A stretch of 64,000 nucleotides of DNA from contig CAYQNU010000005.1 of NCBI GenBank assembly GCA_964419055.1, positions 62,001 to 126,000 on the forward strand. The letters run 5' to 3'. A program made the translations under genes and the position numbers. The notes under the pieces are model-generated. The model saw nothing but the letters and a program-made list of their open reading frames with translations, was not told the DNA's origin and made no database searches. Every line of letters starts with the position of its first letter. Position 1 is the first letter of the stretch. This document shows positions 36,346-45,901 of this stretch, one piece after another. This DNA comes from CAYQNU01 sp964419055 (GTDB lineage Bacteria; Bacteroidota; Bacteroidia; Flavobacteriales_D; Parvicellaceae).

Positions 36346-36545
36346 TTTTAGATTTACGATTTACGATTTACGATTGATGACCTTGGATTAATTTTATAGC
36401 AGTAGTTTCAATCTATTTTTAATTTACGATTTTAGAAGTACGATTGACGATTTAAAAACTTGAGTTAAATTTGAAGCAGTAGTTTCAATCTACAATCTAA
36501 AATCTACAATCTAAAATCTAACATCTACAATCTTCAATCTACCTT
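36346..36545. repeat. Heptanucleotide repeat block between arsR and the DUF6428 gene
   Basis: Four GATTTAC-type units at 36350-36376, then GATGACCTTGGATTAATTTT, AGCAGTAGTTTCAATCTA (twice), then a run of about seven AATCTAA/AATCTAC units to 36541. The GATTTAC arm and the AATCTAM arm are roughly reverse complements, so the block could fold into a long hairpin. Confidence 0.75.
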
Positions 36546-36553
36546 CGTCAATC

Positions 36554-36883
36554 TTAACAACATTCTCCTTTCATTTTTATTTTTTTACTTATTTCATTAA
36601 AATACTGTTCGAGTTCATGGAGGGTATCTTGGTTAAGGCAGTAGCATACTGAGGTGCCTTCTACGGTTCCTTTTATTAATCCCACGTTTTTTAGTTCTTT
36701 GAGATGTTGAGAAATGGTGGGTTGGGCAAGAGGTAATTCATTTACAATATCACCACATACGCAGGTTTCTACCGTGAGCAAATATTCTACTATAGCTACT
36801 CGAGCAGGATGCCCCAACGCTTTTAGCAACAACGCCATTTGGTTTTGTCTGTCATTAAAGTTATCTGTTTTGGTTATTCCCAT
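36554..36883 (-). CDS. arsR: ArsR family metalloregulator
   Basis: 109 residues, winged helix-turn-helix (ALGHPARVAIVEYLL, then LAQPTISQHLKELKNVGLIKG as recognition helix region). The metal-sensing cysteines are in the alpha-3 type motif ETCVCGDIV, and a terminal GECC adds two more. It should repress the arsenic genes downstream and release DNA on binding As(III)/Sb(III). First gene of the ars cluster. Confidence 0.92.
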   Translation of the reverse strand: MGITKTDNFNDRQNQMALLLKALGHPARVAIVEYLLTVETCVCGDIVNELPLAQPTISQHLKELKNVGLIKGTVEGTSVCYCLNQDTLHELEQYFNEISKKIKMKGECC

Positions 36884-36971
36884 TTTTTGAACCTCTTTTA
36901 TTTATATATTGCAATATTACGATTAATGATTGATATAACAAGAATAAATTTCAGTAAAATTCAAAAAAGTT

Positions 36972-39900
36972 TTAATCTTCGTCCCATACAGATTCTATTT
37001 TAGTACCCGAGTAGAGATCCATTTGTTCGCGATCGTCTTGTGTAAATGGGAGTTTTTGGAGGTGATTTACGTTGACGGTGTAATGGTCAAATTCACATTC
37101 CACCGTTCCCGTGATAGCATACACGCCTTTGCCTCTAAAAGGAAATGCTTTGAGAGCCATGGGAAAATGCACCGTATCAAAAAAATGGCCTTCTCTGTCG
37201 GTAAAAAAACCAAAAGCCATGTACTCACCTCGGTTAGTCTTACTCACTTTTACAGTTACTAAATAGCCTAAAATGGTAATGCCTTGCTTAAGTAATTGGG
37301 GTAGGTGTGTGGCTTGGTGTTGCGCGGCATCAGCAAAGGGAATCAAGCTATCGGGGTTTATCAATTCAAATGGATTGCGTAGCGCAAAACCTAAAAGTTC
37401 TTTTTGGTCAAACGAATCGAGCAAGGGATGCAAATCAAATTCGGGCAACCCATTGCCTAACGTGTAGTGTATAGGCGGTTTTTTGAATAGGGTCAAATCA
37501 GTGGTAAAAGCCACCCTATGGTTGAGTTTGTAATGCGCTTCCCACAACAACGCAATTTTTTTTTCGGTAAATTGTCTGAAGGCGTGCAATCGAATGAGTA
37601 GTGAAAGTTGGTCGTAGCTAATGGGCACACGGTCTATGAAATCGTCAAAACTAATGAATGCACCATTTTTCTCTCGTTCTTGCACCACCATAACAATGGT
37701 TTTTTCATTGAGATGTTGTACATGCATATAGCCCAGATAGATTTCTGTGCCGTAGATGTGGGTATAAGCAAAACTTCGATTGATGCATGGAGGGTGAATG
37801 CTTGCTCCCAGCATACGCGCTTCGTGCACGTAAAATTCGGTGTCGTAGAAACCTCCAAAATTATTGATGCAGGCCACCATATATTCTAATGGAAAATAAG
37901 TTTTGAGGAACAAACATTGGTAACTTTCAACAGCATAAGAGGCTGAATGTCCTTTGGCAAAAGCATATCCTGCAAAACTCTCAATTTGATTCCAAATGAT
38001 GGTTGCATCTTTTAGGGGATAGCCTTTTTGGGTACAGTTGGTGATGAATTGTTTTTTTACTTGTTCAAATTCTTCCTTCGAACGGTATTTTCCAGACATA
38101 CCTCTACGCAATGAATCGGCTTCATCAAGGGTTAATCCTCCGTAGAGATGCGCTACTTTGATCACGTCTTCTTGATACACCATAACCCCAAAAGTTTCGG
38201 GCATAATCTTTAATAATTCGGGATGTGCTTCTTTTCGATATGCAGGATTGCGGTAGCGTTTAATAAACTCTTGCATCATTCCCGAACTCGATACTCCGGG
38301 TCTAATAACTGAACTGGCGGCCACTAATCCTAAATAATGATCTACTTTGAGTTTGGTGATGAGCATACGCATAGCAGGTGATTCGATATAAAAACAACCC
38401 AAGGCTTGTGCATTGCGCAACATGGAATTGATAGCGGGATCTTGTTTAAAACGGTTGATGTCGTGTACATCTACCACAGTGCCGGGTTGGTTGTAGTCTA
38501 TTATTTTTAGGGTATCTTTTATTTTGGCTAATCCTCGTTGGCTCAAAATGTCAAATTTGTGCAATCCGATGTCTTCGGCAGTATGCATATCAAAATGAGT
38601 AGTGGGATAACCCTTGGGCGGTACAAAAGTGGCAGAATAGTGATAGATGGGTTCTTGAGAAATGAGAATACCGCAGGTGTGCATGGTGAGATGACTAGGA
38701 AAACCGTGTATCAGTTGGCTGTATTTATAAATCAGTTGCGTGTACGAATCATCAGTTGCATGAGCTTTTATGCCGTCTTGTACCAGTTCGTCAATTTCAT
38801 CTTTGGTCAAACCAAATACTTTACCTAATTCCCGCACTACGGCTCTTCGCTGAAAGGTGCTGTAGGCTCCGAGCAGGGTAACATTGGGAAATTTTCTAAA
38901 GATGTAGTCCATCACTTCATCGCGGTCGGTCCACGAAAAATCAATGTCAAAATCGGGAGGCGTTTGGCGATAGAGGTTGATGAAACGTTCAAAATAGAGG
39001 TCCAATTCGATGGGGTCTACATCGGTAATGCGGAGCAGATAAGCTACAATACTGTTGGCACCGCTGCCTCGTCCCACATAAAAATAGCCACAGCTGCGTG
39101 CATAGTTTACAATGTCCCAATTGATGAGGAAATAGCTGACAAAATTTTTAAGGCGAATGAGGTGCAGTTCTTTTTTGATTCGGATGTGTACAGCTTCCAA
39201 TTGAGCTTCGGTGCAGTTGGCGTACCTATAGGCAATGCCCTCATAGCATAGTTTTTCGATAAGTTGATCATCTTGTTGTGCCGATTGGGTATAAAGCGAT
39301 TGATTTTTAGAAGTGGGATTTTTACCTATATCAAATGAAAGTTGACAGTTATTTAGAAGTTGCACTGTTCGGTTGATTACCCCAGGAAAATCGGCATATA
39401 ATTCTTCTATGTGGTTTACAGAAAAGAAACGATGTGATTCCAAGCCCTGTTCGTTGATGGGCACTTTGCTCAGTAGTTGATTGATATCGATGGCGCGGAG
39501 CAAACGGTGCACGTTAAAATCGCGTTTGTGCCTAAAAGTGGCGGTACACAAACATACCATACGGGAGGTATCAAGATTTTTGATGATACGCAGTTTGTTG
39601 AGGTGTTGTGGAGCAATGCCAATTAATTCGTGAGACATCAGTAGCCTGTAAGGCTGCTGACCATAAGGGTAGATAATCCAACATTGATCTAAAAATGGGG
39701 CGTCATCGGTTAGGGGAGTTGTTTTAGCTAGGATAGCGCTGAGGTGTTGGTTTAGAGCAAAAAAACCTTGATTATTTTGAGCTAATCCTATGTATTTTTG
39801 CTGAGAGCCGTTTCTAAAATCGATGCCAAAAACCGGATGTATTTCGGCCGATTGGCAACGGTTATAAAACTCCAATGCCGCAGAAGTGTTATTGATATCG

Positions 39901-40007
39901 GTTAGGGCAATGCTGGTGTGACCAAGTTCTTTAGCTGTACGAATGAGGTCATCAACGGAGAGTGTTCCGTATTTTAAACTGTAATAGGAATGAGTGTTGA
40001 TGAGCAT
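36972..40007 (-). CDS. DNA polymerase III alpha subunit, DnaE2/ImuC-like
   Basis: 1011 residues from MLINTHSYYSLKYGTLSVDDL at 40007 (an ATG at 40070 adds a non-conserved leader). The N-terminal PHP domain is followed by the polymerase core with VGRGSGANSIVAYLLRIT and the metal-binding PDFDIDFSWTDRDEV. Further on, VMVYQEDVIKVAHLYGGLTLDEADSLRRGM and FAKGHSASYAV are the conserved fingers/thumb blocks. A C-terminal OB-fold region (ITILGYLVTVKVS) is present. Shorter than replicative DnaE (about 1150-1400), it fits the DnaE2 class used in translesion synthesis. The usual ImuA/ImuB partners are not adjacent. The upstream gap is 500 bp of repeats. Confidence 0.88.
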   Translation of the reverse strand: MLINTHSYYSLKYGTLSVDDLIRTAKELGHTSIALTDINNTSAALEFYNRCQSAEIHPVFGIDFRNGSQQKYIGLAQNNQGFFALNQHLSAILAKTTPLTDDAPFLDQCWIIYPYGQQPYRLLMSHELIGIAPQHLNKLRIIKNLDTSRMVCLCTATFRHKRDFNVHRLLRAIDINQLLSKVPINEQGLESHRFFSVNHIEELYADFPGVINRTVQLLNNCQLSFDIGKNPTSKNQSLYTQSAQQDDQLIEKLCYEGIAYRYANCTEAQLEAVHIRIKKELHLIRLKNFVSYFLINWDIVNYARSCGYFYVGRGSGANSIVAYLLRITDVDPIELDLYFERFINLYRQTPPDFDIDFSWTDRDEVMDYIFRKFPNVTLLGAYSTFQRRAVVRELGKVFGLTKDEIDELVQDGIKAHATDDSYTQLIYKYSQLIHGFPSHLTMHTCGILISQEPIYHYSATFVPPKGYPTTHFDMHTAEDIGLHKFDILSQRGLAKIKDTLKIIDYNQPGTVVDVHDINRFKQDPAINSMLRNAQALGCFYIESPAMRMLITKLKVDHYLGLVAASSVIRPGVSSSGMMQEFIKRYRNPAYRKEAHPELLKIMPETFGVMVYQEDVIKVAHLYGGLTLDEADSLRRGMSGKYRSKEEFEQVKKQFITNCTQKGYPLKDATIIWNQIESFAGYAFAKGHSASYAVESYQCLFLKTYFPLEYMVACINNFGGFYDTEFYVHEARMLGASIHPPCINRSFAYTHIYGTEIYLGYMHVQHLNEKTIVMVVQEREKNGAFISFDDFIDRVPISYDQLSLLIRLHAFRQFTEKKIALLWEAHYKLNHRVAFTTDLTLFKKPPIHYTLGNGLPEFDLHPLLDSFDQKELLGFALRNPFELINPDSLIPFADAAQHQATHLPQLLKQGITILGYLVTVKVSKTNRGEYMAFGFFTDREGHFFDTVHFPMALKAFPFRGKGVYAITGTVECEFDHYTVNVNHLQKLPFTQDDREQMDLYSGTKIESVWDED

Positions 40008-40074
40008 AATACACGTTTGAATACGCTGCAAATAAACACTTCGAGAACGTAAAATGAGTACGATGTACAATCTA

Positions 40075-40500
40075 ACTTTGATTTACGATTTTAGATTTAC
40101 GATTGATGACCTAGGATTAATTTTAAAGCAGTAGATTCAATCTAATTTTAATTGACGATTTTAGATTTTAGATTTACGATTGATGACCTTGTATTAATTT
40201 TATAGCAGTTATTTCAATCTACAATCTAACCTCTACAATCTAACTTCCATTGGCGATTGGCGATTTAAAAACTTGAGTTCATTTTGAAGTAGTAGTTTCA
40301 ATCTACAATCCTCTTTGCAGTTGATAGGTTATTAAGTTGGTAGGTTGTTCAGATTGTTAAAGTTGGTTGTGAGACTAAGCACTTTCTAACCAAATAACTG
40401 AATAACTGCCTAACTTCCATTGGCGATTTACAATTTAAAACTCCGCCAAAGTATGTTACCAATAGTTTTCAATCTACAATCTACAATCTACAATCCCTCC
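40075..40500. repeat. Largest heptanucleotide repeat block, no gene
   Basis: About 430 bp. Two GATTTTAGATTTACGATTG-type arms, each followed by GATGACCTxGxATTAATTTTA, xAGCAG and TCAATCTA; CTTCCATTGGCGATT appears twice; ACAATCTACAATCTACAATC ends the block. It has the same modules in the same order as the block at 36346-36545. No ORF of note is present in this gap. Confidence 0.75.
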
Positions 40501-40508
40501 ATCCTCTC

Positions 40509-42938
40509 TTATTCACTATAAATAGCATCTAAAACGTCATCTTCGCTCTCGTATATAAAACCATTACCCAATGAGTTGGTTCTGAGATTAAAGGAAGCGT
40601 ACTTGCCTTCTTCGTTTACCATCCAAATGGATTCATTGAAAATTGAGGTTGAGAAAAAATCAACATCTTGATTCAATACTATTTCACCAGTTTGTGCATT
40701 ATACAATCTGTAAACATTGTTGGTGGTTTTAAGAAAAACATACGGGAAACGATCGTATTCATAAATAGGTCCATCACCCACTTGCAGGGTTACTAAAGAG
40801 GGTAATAAGGCTACTTCGGTGCCACCATCAGCATATTCAACATAATAGTTGTTTCCAACGTTTTCATAATTGATTTCTTTAGCTTTAATCAATACTTTTC
40901 CATTATAGTCCATAATGTAATTGTAATCTTTTTCGTAAATGATTACGTGGTTTGCAAAAGGCATCCAATCATAGAAATAAAAAGTAAGGGGTTTCACTTG
41001 AATGGATTTATAAACAGAACTAAAAAACAATGTCTTTTTAGTAGCAGTATTGTAATAATGTACAGAATCTTCCTCAAACTGAAGGGCAATTATTGAACCT
41101 TGTAAATTGGGAATAACATTCACTACATAACCTTCCTGAAAAGGCATAATAACGTTTAAATGATCATCTAAAACGGTAGTTTTTGTATAGGTTCTTCCTG
41201 TCATATTTGAAGTGAGGCTGATGGTTGAACCGATAGCAAACACATTACCATAATCTAACCATTCAAATTCCATTTTTTTGGAAAGATAAGGAATGATGAG
41301 CGAATCAGAATTAATTAAAACTGAAAAAGTAGTTTCGCTATTTTTAGTCGTAATAATGTGAGGAAGATTTACCAATCCTTGAGTTAATGGTTGAATATCC
41401 TGTAGCTCTTTATCCATTTGTGAAGCTAGATTGGAAAGTGCCAATTTATAGGCGTTAGGAGTTTGAATGCCATTATAAATCATGGAATCATTGGCTAGGT
41501 CATAAACCAATAAACTTCCCTTTTTAGAATAATCTTCTTGAGCAAATACATAATTATACTGTTCCCACCAAATATAGTCCGCTTCAGCATAATTTTTTGT
41601 AGAATAAGATTTTCGAACAATATTCTTTTCAATATCAAACAGCAGTAGGTGAGAAGTAGATTCACCCATAGTGAAAATAGCTTGTAAATCCTTTTTCATT
41701 AAGCCAAAGTCATAGATATAATCACTCACAAAAAAAGTAGAATAATTAATTGAATTCACAAAACTGGTTCCATAGCTTTTTCCCTCTTTATTGAAGTATA
41801 AAAAATTATCAAAAGGAGCTGGCAATTTGCCTTGATAGTAATAACCTTCGTCTAGAATAAGATTACCATTTTCTAACGTGTATAATAATGAATAATCAGA
41901 ATAATCAATATATGCTTGAATAAATTTGTCTTCTAATATAGCAACTTGATAAATTTTAGGGCCATCTTCTAATGTGAACAAAGTTTTTCCCGAGTTATCC
42001 ATAAAAACACCTTTATTTTGAGAATTAATCCCATAATAAACTGCGTCTTTTATGGGGTGCGTTATACGTTCATCAGAGCTGCTATAAATACCTAATTCAG
42101 CAATATATTTAAATTCAAGAGGAAGAATTTCTTTCCAATTTTTATCTTCCTGGGGTTTAACAACTGTTTGAAGCATTACATTGTTTTGATTTATTGCTGC
42201 AATATAATATTCTCCAAATTCACCTTCGGTGTATTCTATTTTTGAATAATTAAATGGTAATTTGATTTCATTTTTTTCGTTTACAATACCGTATTTACCT
42301 TCTTTTTCAATAATATAATTGTTTTCATAGAAGGTTTCTTCAATTATTTTTGCAGAACCAAAATCAACTAAAACTTCATTTTTTGTATTATAAATTTTAG
42401 CATTTGTACCGGTTTGGTTCCCGTCATAATAGCCAATTGTACAAACTTTCAAATCTTTATACAAAACAGAGTTTATTTTTTCTCCTTTTCGGTTAATTAA
42501 GTTTCCTTCGTTTTTAGATTTACAAATAAAAACATCATCTTCTTTTATGAAAAAAATATTATCATAGGTGAATGGAATAATTAATTTTCCTGATTCTAAA
42601 TGTAGCACTCCTTCTTTGCTTTTTGAGCGCACAACAACATATTGTTCTTTGTCAATCGTGTAAATGTGATTTTTTGAATCAATTTTTAAAAGAGGACTTA
42701 AAGCTTCCTTATCAGATATAGCATATAATCCTTGAAAAGAGGTGTAGTAGGTGGTGTCAATTCCCTTCTTTTTTGAGTTAGTAACGGTTACCTTAGTTCT
42801 ATAACCTATATAATAATCACTTGATCCAACTAATTTGGTTACTTTGTAAAACACGGTTGGTTTTTGTCCAATGGCCGTAAGTGTAGTAATAGCAAACAGA
42901 ATAATAATTAGAGCAATCGTACGTATTTTATAAATCAT
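40509..42938 (-). CDS. Secreted WG-repeat-like protein of unknown function
   Basis: 809 residues from MIYKIRTIALIIILFAITTL at 42938. The ATG at 42962 lies within the promoter element and is rejected. A signal peptide ends near IGQ. The body has repeated beta hairpins resembling WG repeats, for example EGKYGIVNEKNEIKLPFNYSKIEY-like stretches, KGVFMDNSGKTLF and KEGVLHLESGKLIIPFTYDNI. These beta-propeller-like repeats are common in secreted Bacteroidota proteins. No catalytic motif or sorting domain recognised. A TACATTTG element lies 22 bp upstream. Confidence 0.7.
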   Translation of the reverse strand: MIYKIRTIALIIILFAITTLTAIGQKPTVFYKVTKLVGSSDYYIGYRTKVTVTNSKKKGIDTTYYTSFQGLYAISDKEALSPLLKIDSKNHIYTIDKEQYVVVRSKSKEGVLHLESGKLIIPFTYDNIFFIKEDDVFICKSKNEGNLINRKGEKINSVLYKDLKVCTIGYYDGNQTGTNAKIYNTKNEVLVDFGSAKIIEETFYENNYIIEKEGKYGIVNEKNEIKLPFNYSKIEYTEGEFGEYYIAAINQNNVMLQTVVKPQEDKNWKEILPLEFKYIAELGIYSSSDERITHPIKDAVYYGINSQNKGVFMDNSGKTLFTLEDGPKIYQVAILEDKFIQAYIDYSDYSLLYTLENGNLILDEGYYYQGKLPAPFDNFLYFNKEGKSYGTSFVNSINYSTFFVSDYIYDFGLMKKDLQAIFTMGESTSHLLLFDIEKNIVRKSYSTKNYAEADYIWWEQYNYVFAQEDYSKKGSLLVYDLANDSMIYNGIQTPNAYKLALSNLASQMDKELQDIQPLTQGLVNLPHIITTKNSETTFSVLINSDSLIIPYLSKKMEFEWLDYGNVFAIGSTISLTSNMTGRTYTKTTVLDDHLNVIMPFQEGYVVNVIPNLQGSIIALQFEEDSVHYYNTATKKTLFFSSVYKSIQVKPLTFYFYDWMPFANHVIIYEKDYNYIMDYNGKVLIKAKEINYENVGNNYYVEYADGGTEVALLPSLVTLQVGDGPIYEYDRFPYVFLKTTNNVYRLYNAQTGEIVLNQDVDFFSTSIFNESIWMVNEEGKYASFNLRTNSLGNGFIYESEDDVLDAIYSE

Positions 42939-42959
42939 ATTGGGTGTTGTTTTAAAGTG

Positions 42960-42967
42960 CAAATGTA
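42960..42967 (-). promoter_or_regulatory. -7 promoter element of the WG-repeat-like gene
   Basis: TACATTTG on the minus strand, 22 bp before the ATG at 42938. It overlaps the more distal ATG at 42962, which it therefore argues against. Confidence 0.5.
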
Positions 42968-43043
42968 TACTTTTAAATGGGTTGATTAATCGGTAAAATT
43001 ACGGATTGAATAATTTGATTATCTAAATGCGATTAAATTGTTG

Positions 43044-43051
43044 TAAATTTG
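43044..43051 (+). promoter_or_regulatory. -7 element just before the sulfotransferase-like gene
   Basis: TAAATTTG ends 7 bp before the ATG at 43059, leaving room for only a few leader bases. Confidence 0.4.
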
Positions 43052-43058
43052 TTTTGAA

Positions 43059-43916
43059 ATGAAACCAACCCCCATAAAATTAATCATCAATTATTCACGA
43101 TCAGGTGGCACTATGCTTTCTAGAGTTTTAAGTTCATTTTCTAATGTTATTTTATTATCCGAAGTTAATCCCAATCAACATCACTCTTATCATTTTGATA
43201 TAACGTATCAAATGAAAAAATGGTACAATATTGATGTTATAGGAGACACATTTATTGAGAAAGTGGATTTTGTATACACTTGGTGTAATCAAAATAACAA
43301 AACACTTATTATAAGAGATGTCACTGCATTTGATTTTTTACCTAATCCTACAAATCATTTTAAGCCAAGTGGTAATTTTGAAACCTATCTATTATTAAAA
43401 GCTCATTTCCCAGTTGACACAATTTGTTTTGTTAGAGATGCTATTGATGTTTGGATTTCCAGAGATTGTCCTCCGAATTTTTCTAAACATTATTTGAATT
43501 ATGTTACCCACTTATTAGCTTTGAATTCCCCTATATTTAAATATGAGAATTTTTGCTTGCAACCTAATCTTGAATTGGAAAAAATTTGTCAAACATTGGA
43601 TTTGCCTGTTGATTATTCAGCCTTAGTTACGTTTTACATGAATCAAAATGTTACCGGTGATAATCAAATGGAAGCACCATCCAGAGGTATATTATTGCAA
43701 TCAATAAAACCTCTAAAACGAAAAAAAATCGCCAACTATCTACAAAATCAACTAGCTAGTGATGCTAATCTAAAGTCAGCTAACCGGCTGCTAGATTATA
43801 ATACAGATTATAAAAATAGTCAAACTTCTTTTGAAGATAAACCGAATCGTTGGAAAGTTGAATTGAAGTTTAGGATTAGAAAACTACTTAAACGATACCC
43901 CGCTTATTTGGAGTAA
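43059..43916 (+). CDS. Sulfotransferase-like protein
   Basis: 285 residues. IINYSRSGGTMLSRVLSSF at the N-terminus fits the 5'-phosphosulfate (PAPS) binding loop, and CFVRDAIDVWISRDC near residue 125 fits the 3'-phosphate motif with its Arg and Ser. The middle and end (YENFCLQPNLELEKICQTLDLP) match the usual sulfotransferase helix that follows. It probably sulfates a surface glycan or lipid, in keeping with the glycan genes next to it on the other strand. Its last 33 bp overlap the convergent glycosyltransferase gene. Confidence 0.75.
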   Translation: MKPTPIKLIINYSRSGGTMLSRVLSSFSNVILLSEVNPNQHHSYHFDITYQMKKWYNIDVIGDTFIEKVDFVYTWCNQNNKTLIIRDVTAFDFLPNPTNHFKPSGNFETYLLLKAHFPVDTICFVRDAIDVWISRDCPPNFSKHYLNYVTHLLALNSPIFKYENFCLQPNLELEKICQTLDLPVDYSALVTFYMNQNVTGDNQMEAPSRGILLQSIKPLKRKKIANYLQNQLASDANLKSANRLLDYNTDYKNSQTSFEDKPNRWKVELKFRIRKLLKRYPAYLE

Positions 43917-44981
43917 TTGTTCATAATTACTAACAGTATCAGACATTTTTATAGGTACTTGTGATTCATATTCAACAACTTCATCAATCAACCATTCATA
44001 AACTTGAGTAACTAATTTTTGTAAATCGGGTGCTATGTAATAATGGTGATTTTCAATATCCAAACTGGTGCTTAAAGCGGCTACTTTGCAACCTAAAGCA
44101 AGAGCTTCATTGAGCACATAACCCTGGCCTTCATATTCTGAAGTATGGACAAGTACTTTGGATTTATTCATCCATGCTAGGCATTCTTTTCGAGGTAATT
44201 TTCCTAAAAGGGTTATAGTACTTTCCAATTCAAAATGTTTAATGTGGTCTTCAATGATCCTTTTGAAAATACCATCACCTACCACAATCGCTTTGATGTT
44301 TGGAATTTTGGTTTTAATACCCGCTACCAAACTAATGAATAAGTGCACTTGTTTGAGGGGAATCAAACTGGAAACACAAATTAAATCAATTGTTCTCTCT
44401 TCTGGTTTTAATTGCCACAAGTCTCCATCTAAATCAGAAATACCGAAAGGTATTATTTCATTGATTTTATATTTTGAATGGGATTCGAATACCTTTTTTT
44501 GGAATGCAGACAAGGTAATTCGAGACATTGATTTACTTCTAATTAATTTTAAATACGAATTATCTTTCTTAGCGTCTTGCCCCATCAAAGTAGAAAGGTG
44601 TGGTACGTCTAGTCTTTTTGCCATTCGTTCACCTAATAGTGCAGGTTCGATGTACCAAAAACTGTGAATACAATCTATTGGTGTTTCACCATGAATCTTT
44701 TTTAATCGAGAGAGCGTTTTTAACCAAACAAACGGACGAAATAAAACAAAGCTATTTTGTCCATTCATGGGATACACTGCACAATTATTGAATCTATAAG
44801 GAATTTTTGTAAAGGGAAAATGCAACGCAATGACACTAACCTTTAAATCAGAATATTTGTTGGTTAATTCAGCTAAGTACAATTGCAATGGAGGGATTAC
44901 AATACCATCTTCCTCATCGCGAGCAAAAGCAGGCGCAATAATAACTAAATGATTTATTTTTTTGAGTTGATTGTTCATCAA
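43884..44981 (-). CDS. Glycosyltransferase family 4-type
   Basis: 365 residues, GT-B fold. The N-terminal half resembles the acceptor-binding domain. The C-terminal half has ICVSSLIPLKQVHLFI (nucleotide-sugar binding start), IVVGDGIFKRIIEDHI and VLVHTSEYEGQGYVLNEALALGCKV, in which the second Glu of the E-x7-E motif is conserved. It transfers a sugar to a lipid-linked or surface glycan. It overlaps the upstream acetyltransferase gene by 4 bp and is the last gene of the 48322-43884 operon. Confidence 0.88.
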   Translation of the reverse strand: MMNNQLKKINHLVIIAPAFARDEEDGIVIPPLQLYLAELTNKYSDLKVSVIALHFPFTKIPYRFNNCAVYPMNGQNSFVLFRPFVWLKTLSRLKKIHGETPIDCIHSFWYIEPALLGERMAKRLDVPHLSTLMGQDAKKDNSYLKLIRSKSMSRITLSAFQKKVFESHSKYKINEIIPFGISDLDGDLWQLKPEERTIDLICVSSLIPLKQVHLFISLVAGIKTKIPNIKAIVVGDGIFKRIIEDHIKHFELESTITLLGKLPRKECLAWMNKSKVLVHTSEYEGQGYVLNEALALGCKVAALSTSLDIENHHYYIAPDLQKLVTQVYEWLIDEVVEYESQVPIKMSDTVSNYEQLLQISGVSFK

Positions 44982-45901
44982 AAAGTATCTAAGTCAGCAA
45001 AGGTAAATTCAAATTCTGTGATATCTAGTTCTTCAAAGGGTAAATATCCCACTAACCAAGATTGTTGAGGTTCTGTTATTGTTTTTAATGCTGTAGACAT
45101 ATTACTGTTGGGTGAAACTTGGAATAAAATTTCATTGATGCCCAATTTCTTGCATATCATTTTTAATGATGTAATAGCTTTGCTAAATTGATCAATTGAT
45201 GGATATGTAAAAAAACCAATTTGCATGATGGCGTCTACTTTACAGAAAAATCGGCAACCTTCCAACTCCAATTGAACGTGTGGATAAAAGCTATTCTTGT
45301 ATTGATAAAATTCGTTTGAATAGTTTTGATGATAATTGGAATGTGAAGTGAATGTAATTTCAGTAGTTGTTTTTAACGCATTCAATGTTCGCGCTATTTT
45401 TGTTTGATAGAGATGCGCCAGTCCAATTTTTCTATACACTTTAGATTGAGGGATGGTTTTAATGTAAACATGAAACCGCTGTAAATGGGTATGTGAAAGC
45501 CAACCCAGTTTCTTAGTGCTATGAAACGTATTTTCACTATGGAAAGCATACACCATTTTCACTTGATGTTGTTTCATCAATTGATAGGCTAGTTGTGCCA
45601 ATTGAAAATGAATCCCTTTTCCTTGATATTCTTTTAATGTGAATGAATCACATGCATGCGCTATCAAAAAAGAACCGGTTTTTCCTATAAATCGTTGAGG
45701 AAGTGCACCATAAAAAGCTACCGGCTGATCACCATCAAATGCTATTGTACATAAAAAACTAACACCTACATAATTCGTATTGTATTTAGCCGATAAATAG
45801 TCAATCGTAACTTTTTTATTAAATACGTTCTTAAATAGGAATTGAACATCTTTGAGATGATGAGCTTCCAATCTATGATAGGTGATTTTCGAAATATCCA
45901 T
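44978..45901 (-). CDS. GNAT family N-acetyltransferase
   Basis: 307 residues. The acetyl-CoA-binding segment is SFTLKEYQGKGIHFQLAQLAYQLM (motif A, Q/R-x2-G-x-G/A), with a second GNAT-like half following. Within a glycan operon it may acylate an amino sugar or lipid. The acceptor is not known. It shares one base with the deacetylase gene upstream and overlaps the glycosyltransferase downstream by 4 bp. Confidence 0.8.
   Translation of the reverse strand: MDISKITYHRLEAHHLKDVQFLFKNVFNKKVTIDYLSAKYNTNYVGVSFLCTIAFDGDQPVAFYGALPQRFIGKTGSFLIAHACDSFTLKEYQGKGIHFQLAQLAYQLMKQHQVKMVYAFHSENTFHSTKKLGWLSHTHLQRFHVYIKTIPQSKVYRKIGLAHLYQTKIARTLNALKTTTEITFTSHSNYHQNYSNEFYQYKNSFYPHVQLELEGCRFFCKVDAIMQIGFFTYPSIDQFSKAITSLKMICKKLGINEILFQVSPNSNMSTALKTITEPQQSWLVGYLPFEELDITEFEFTFADLDTF

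Noticed and set aside
36346..36545. Regularly repeated units that could suggest a CRISPR array
   Set aside because: The units are only seven bases with no unique spacers, and no cas gene is present.
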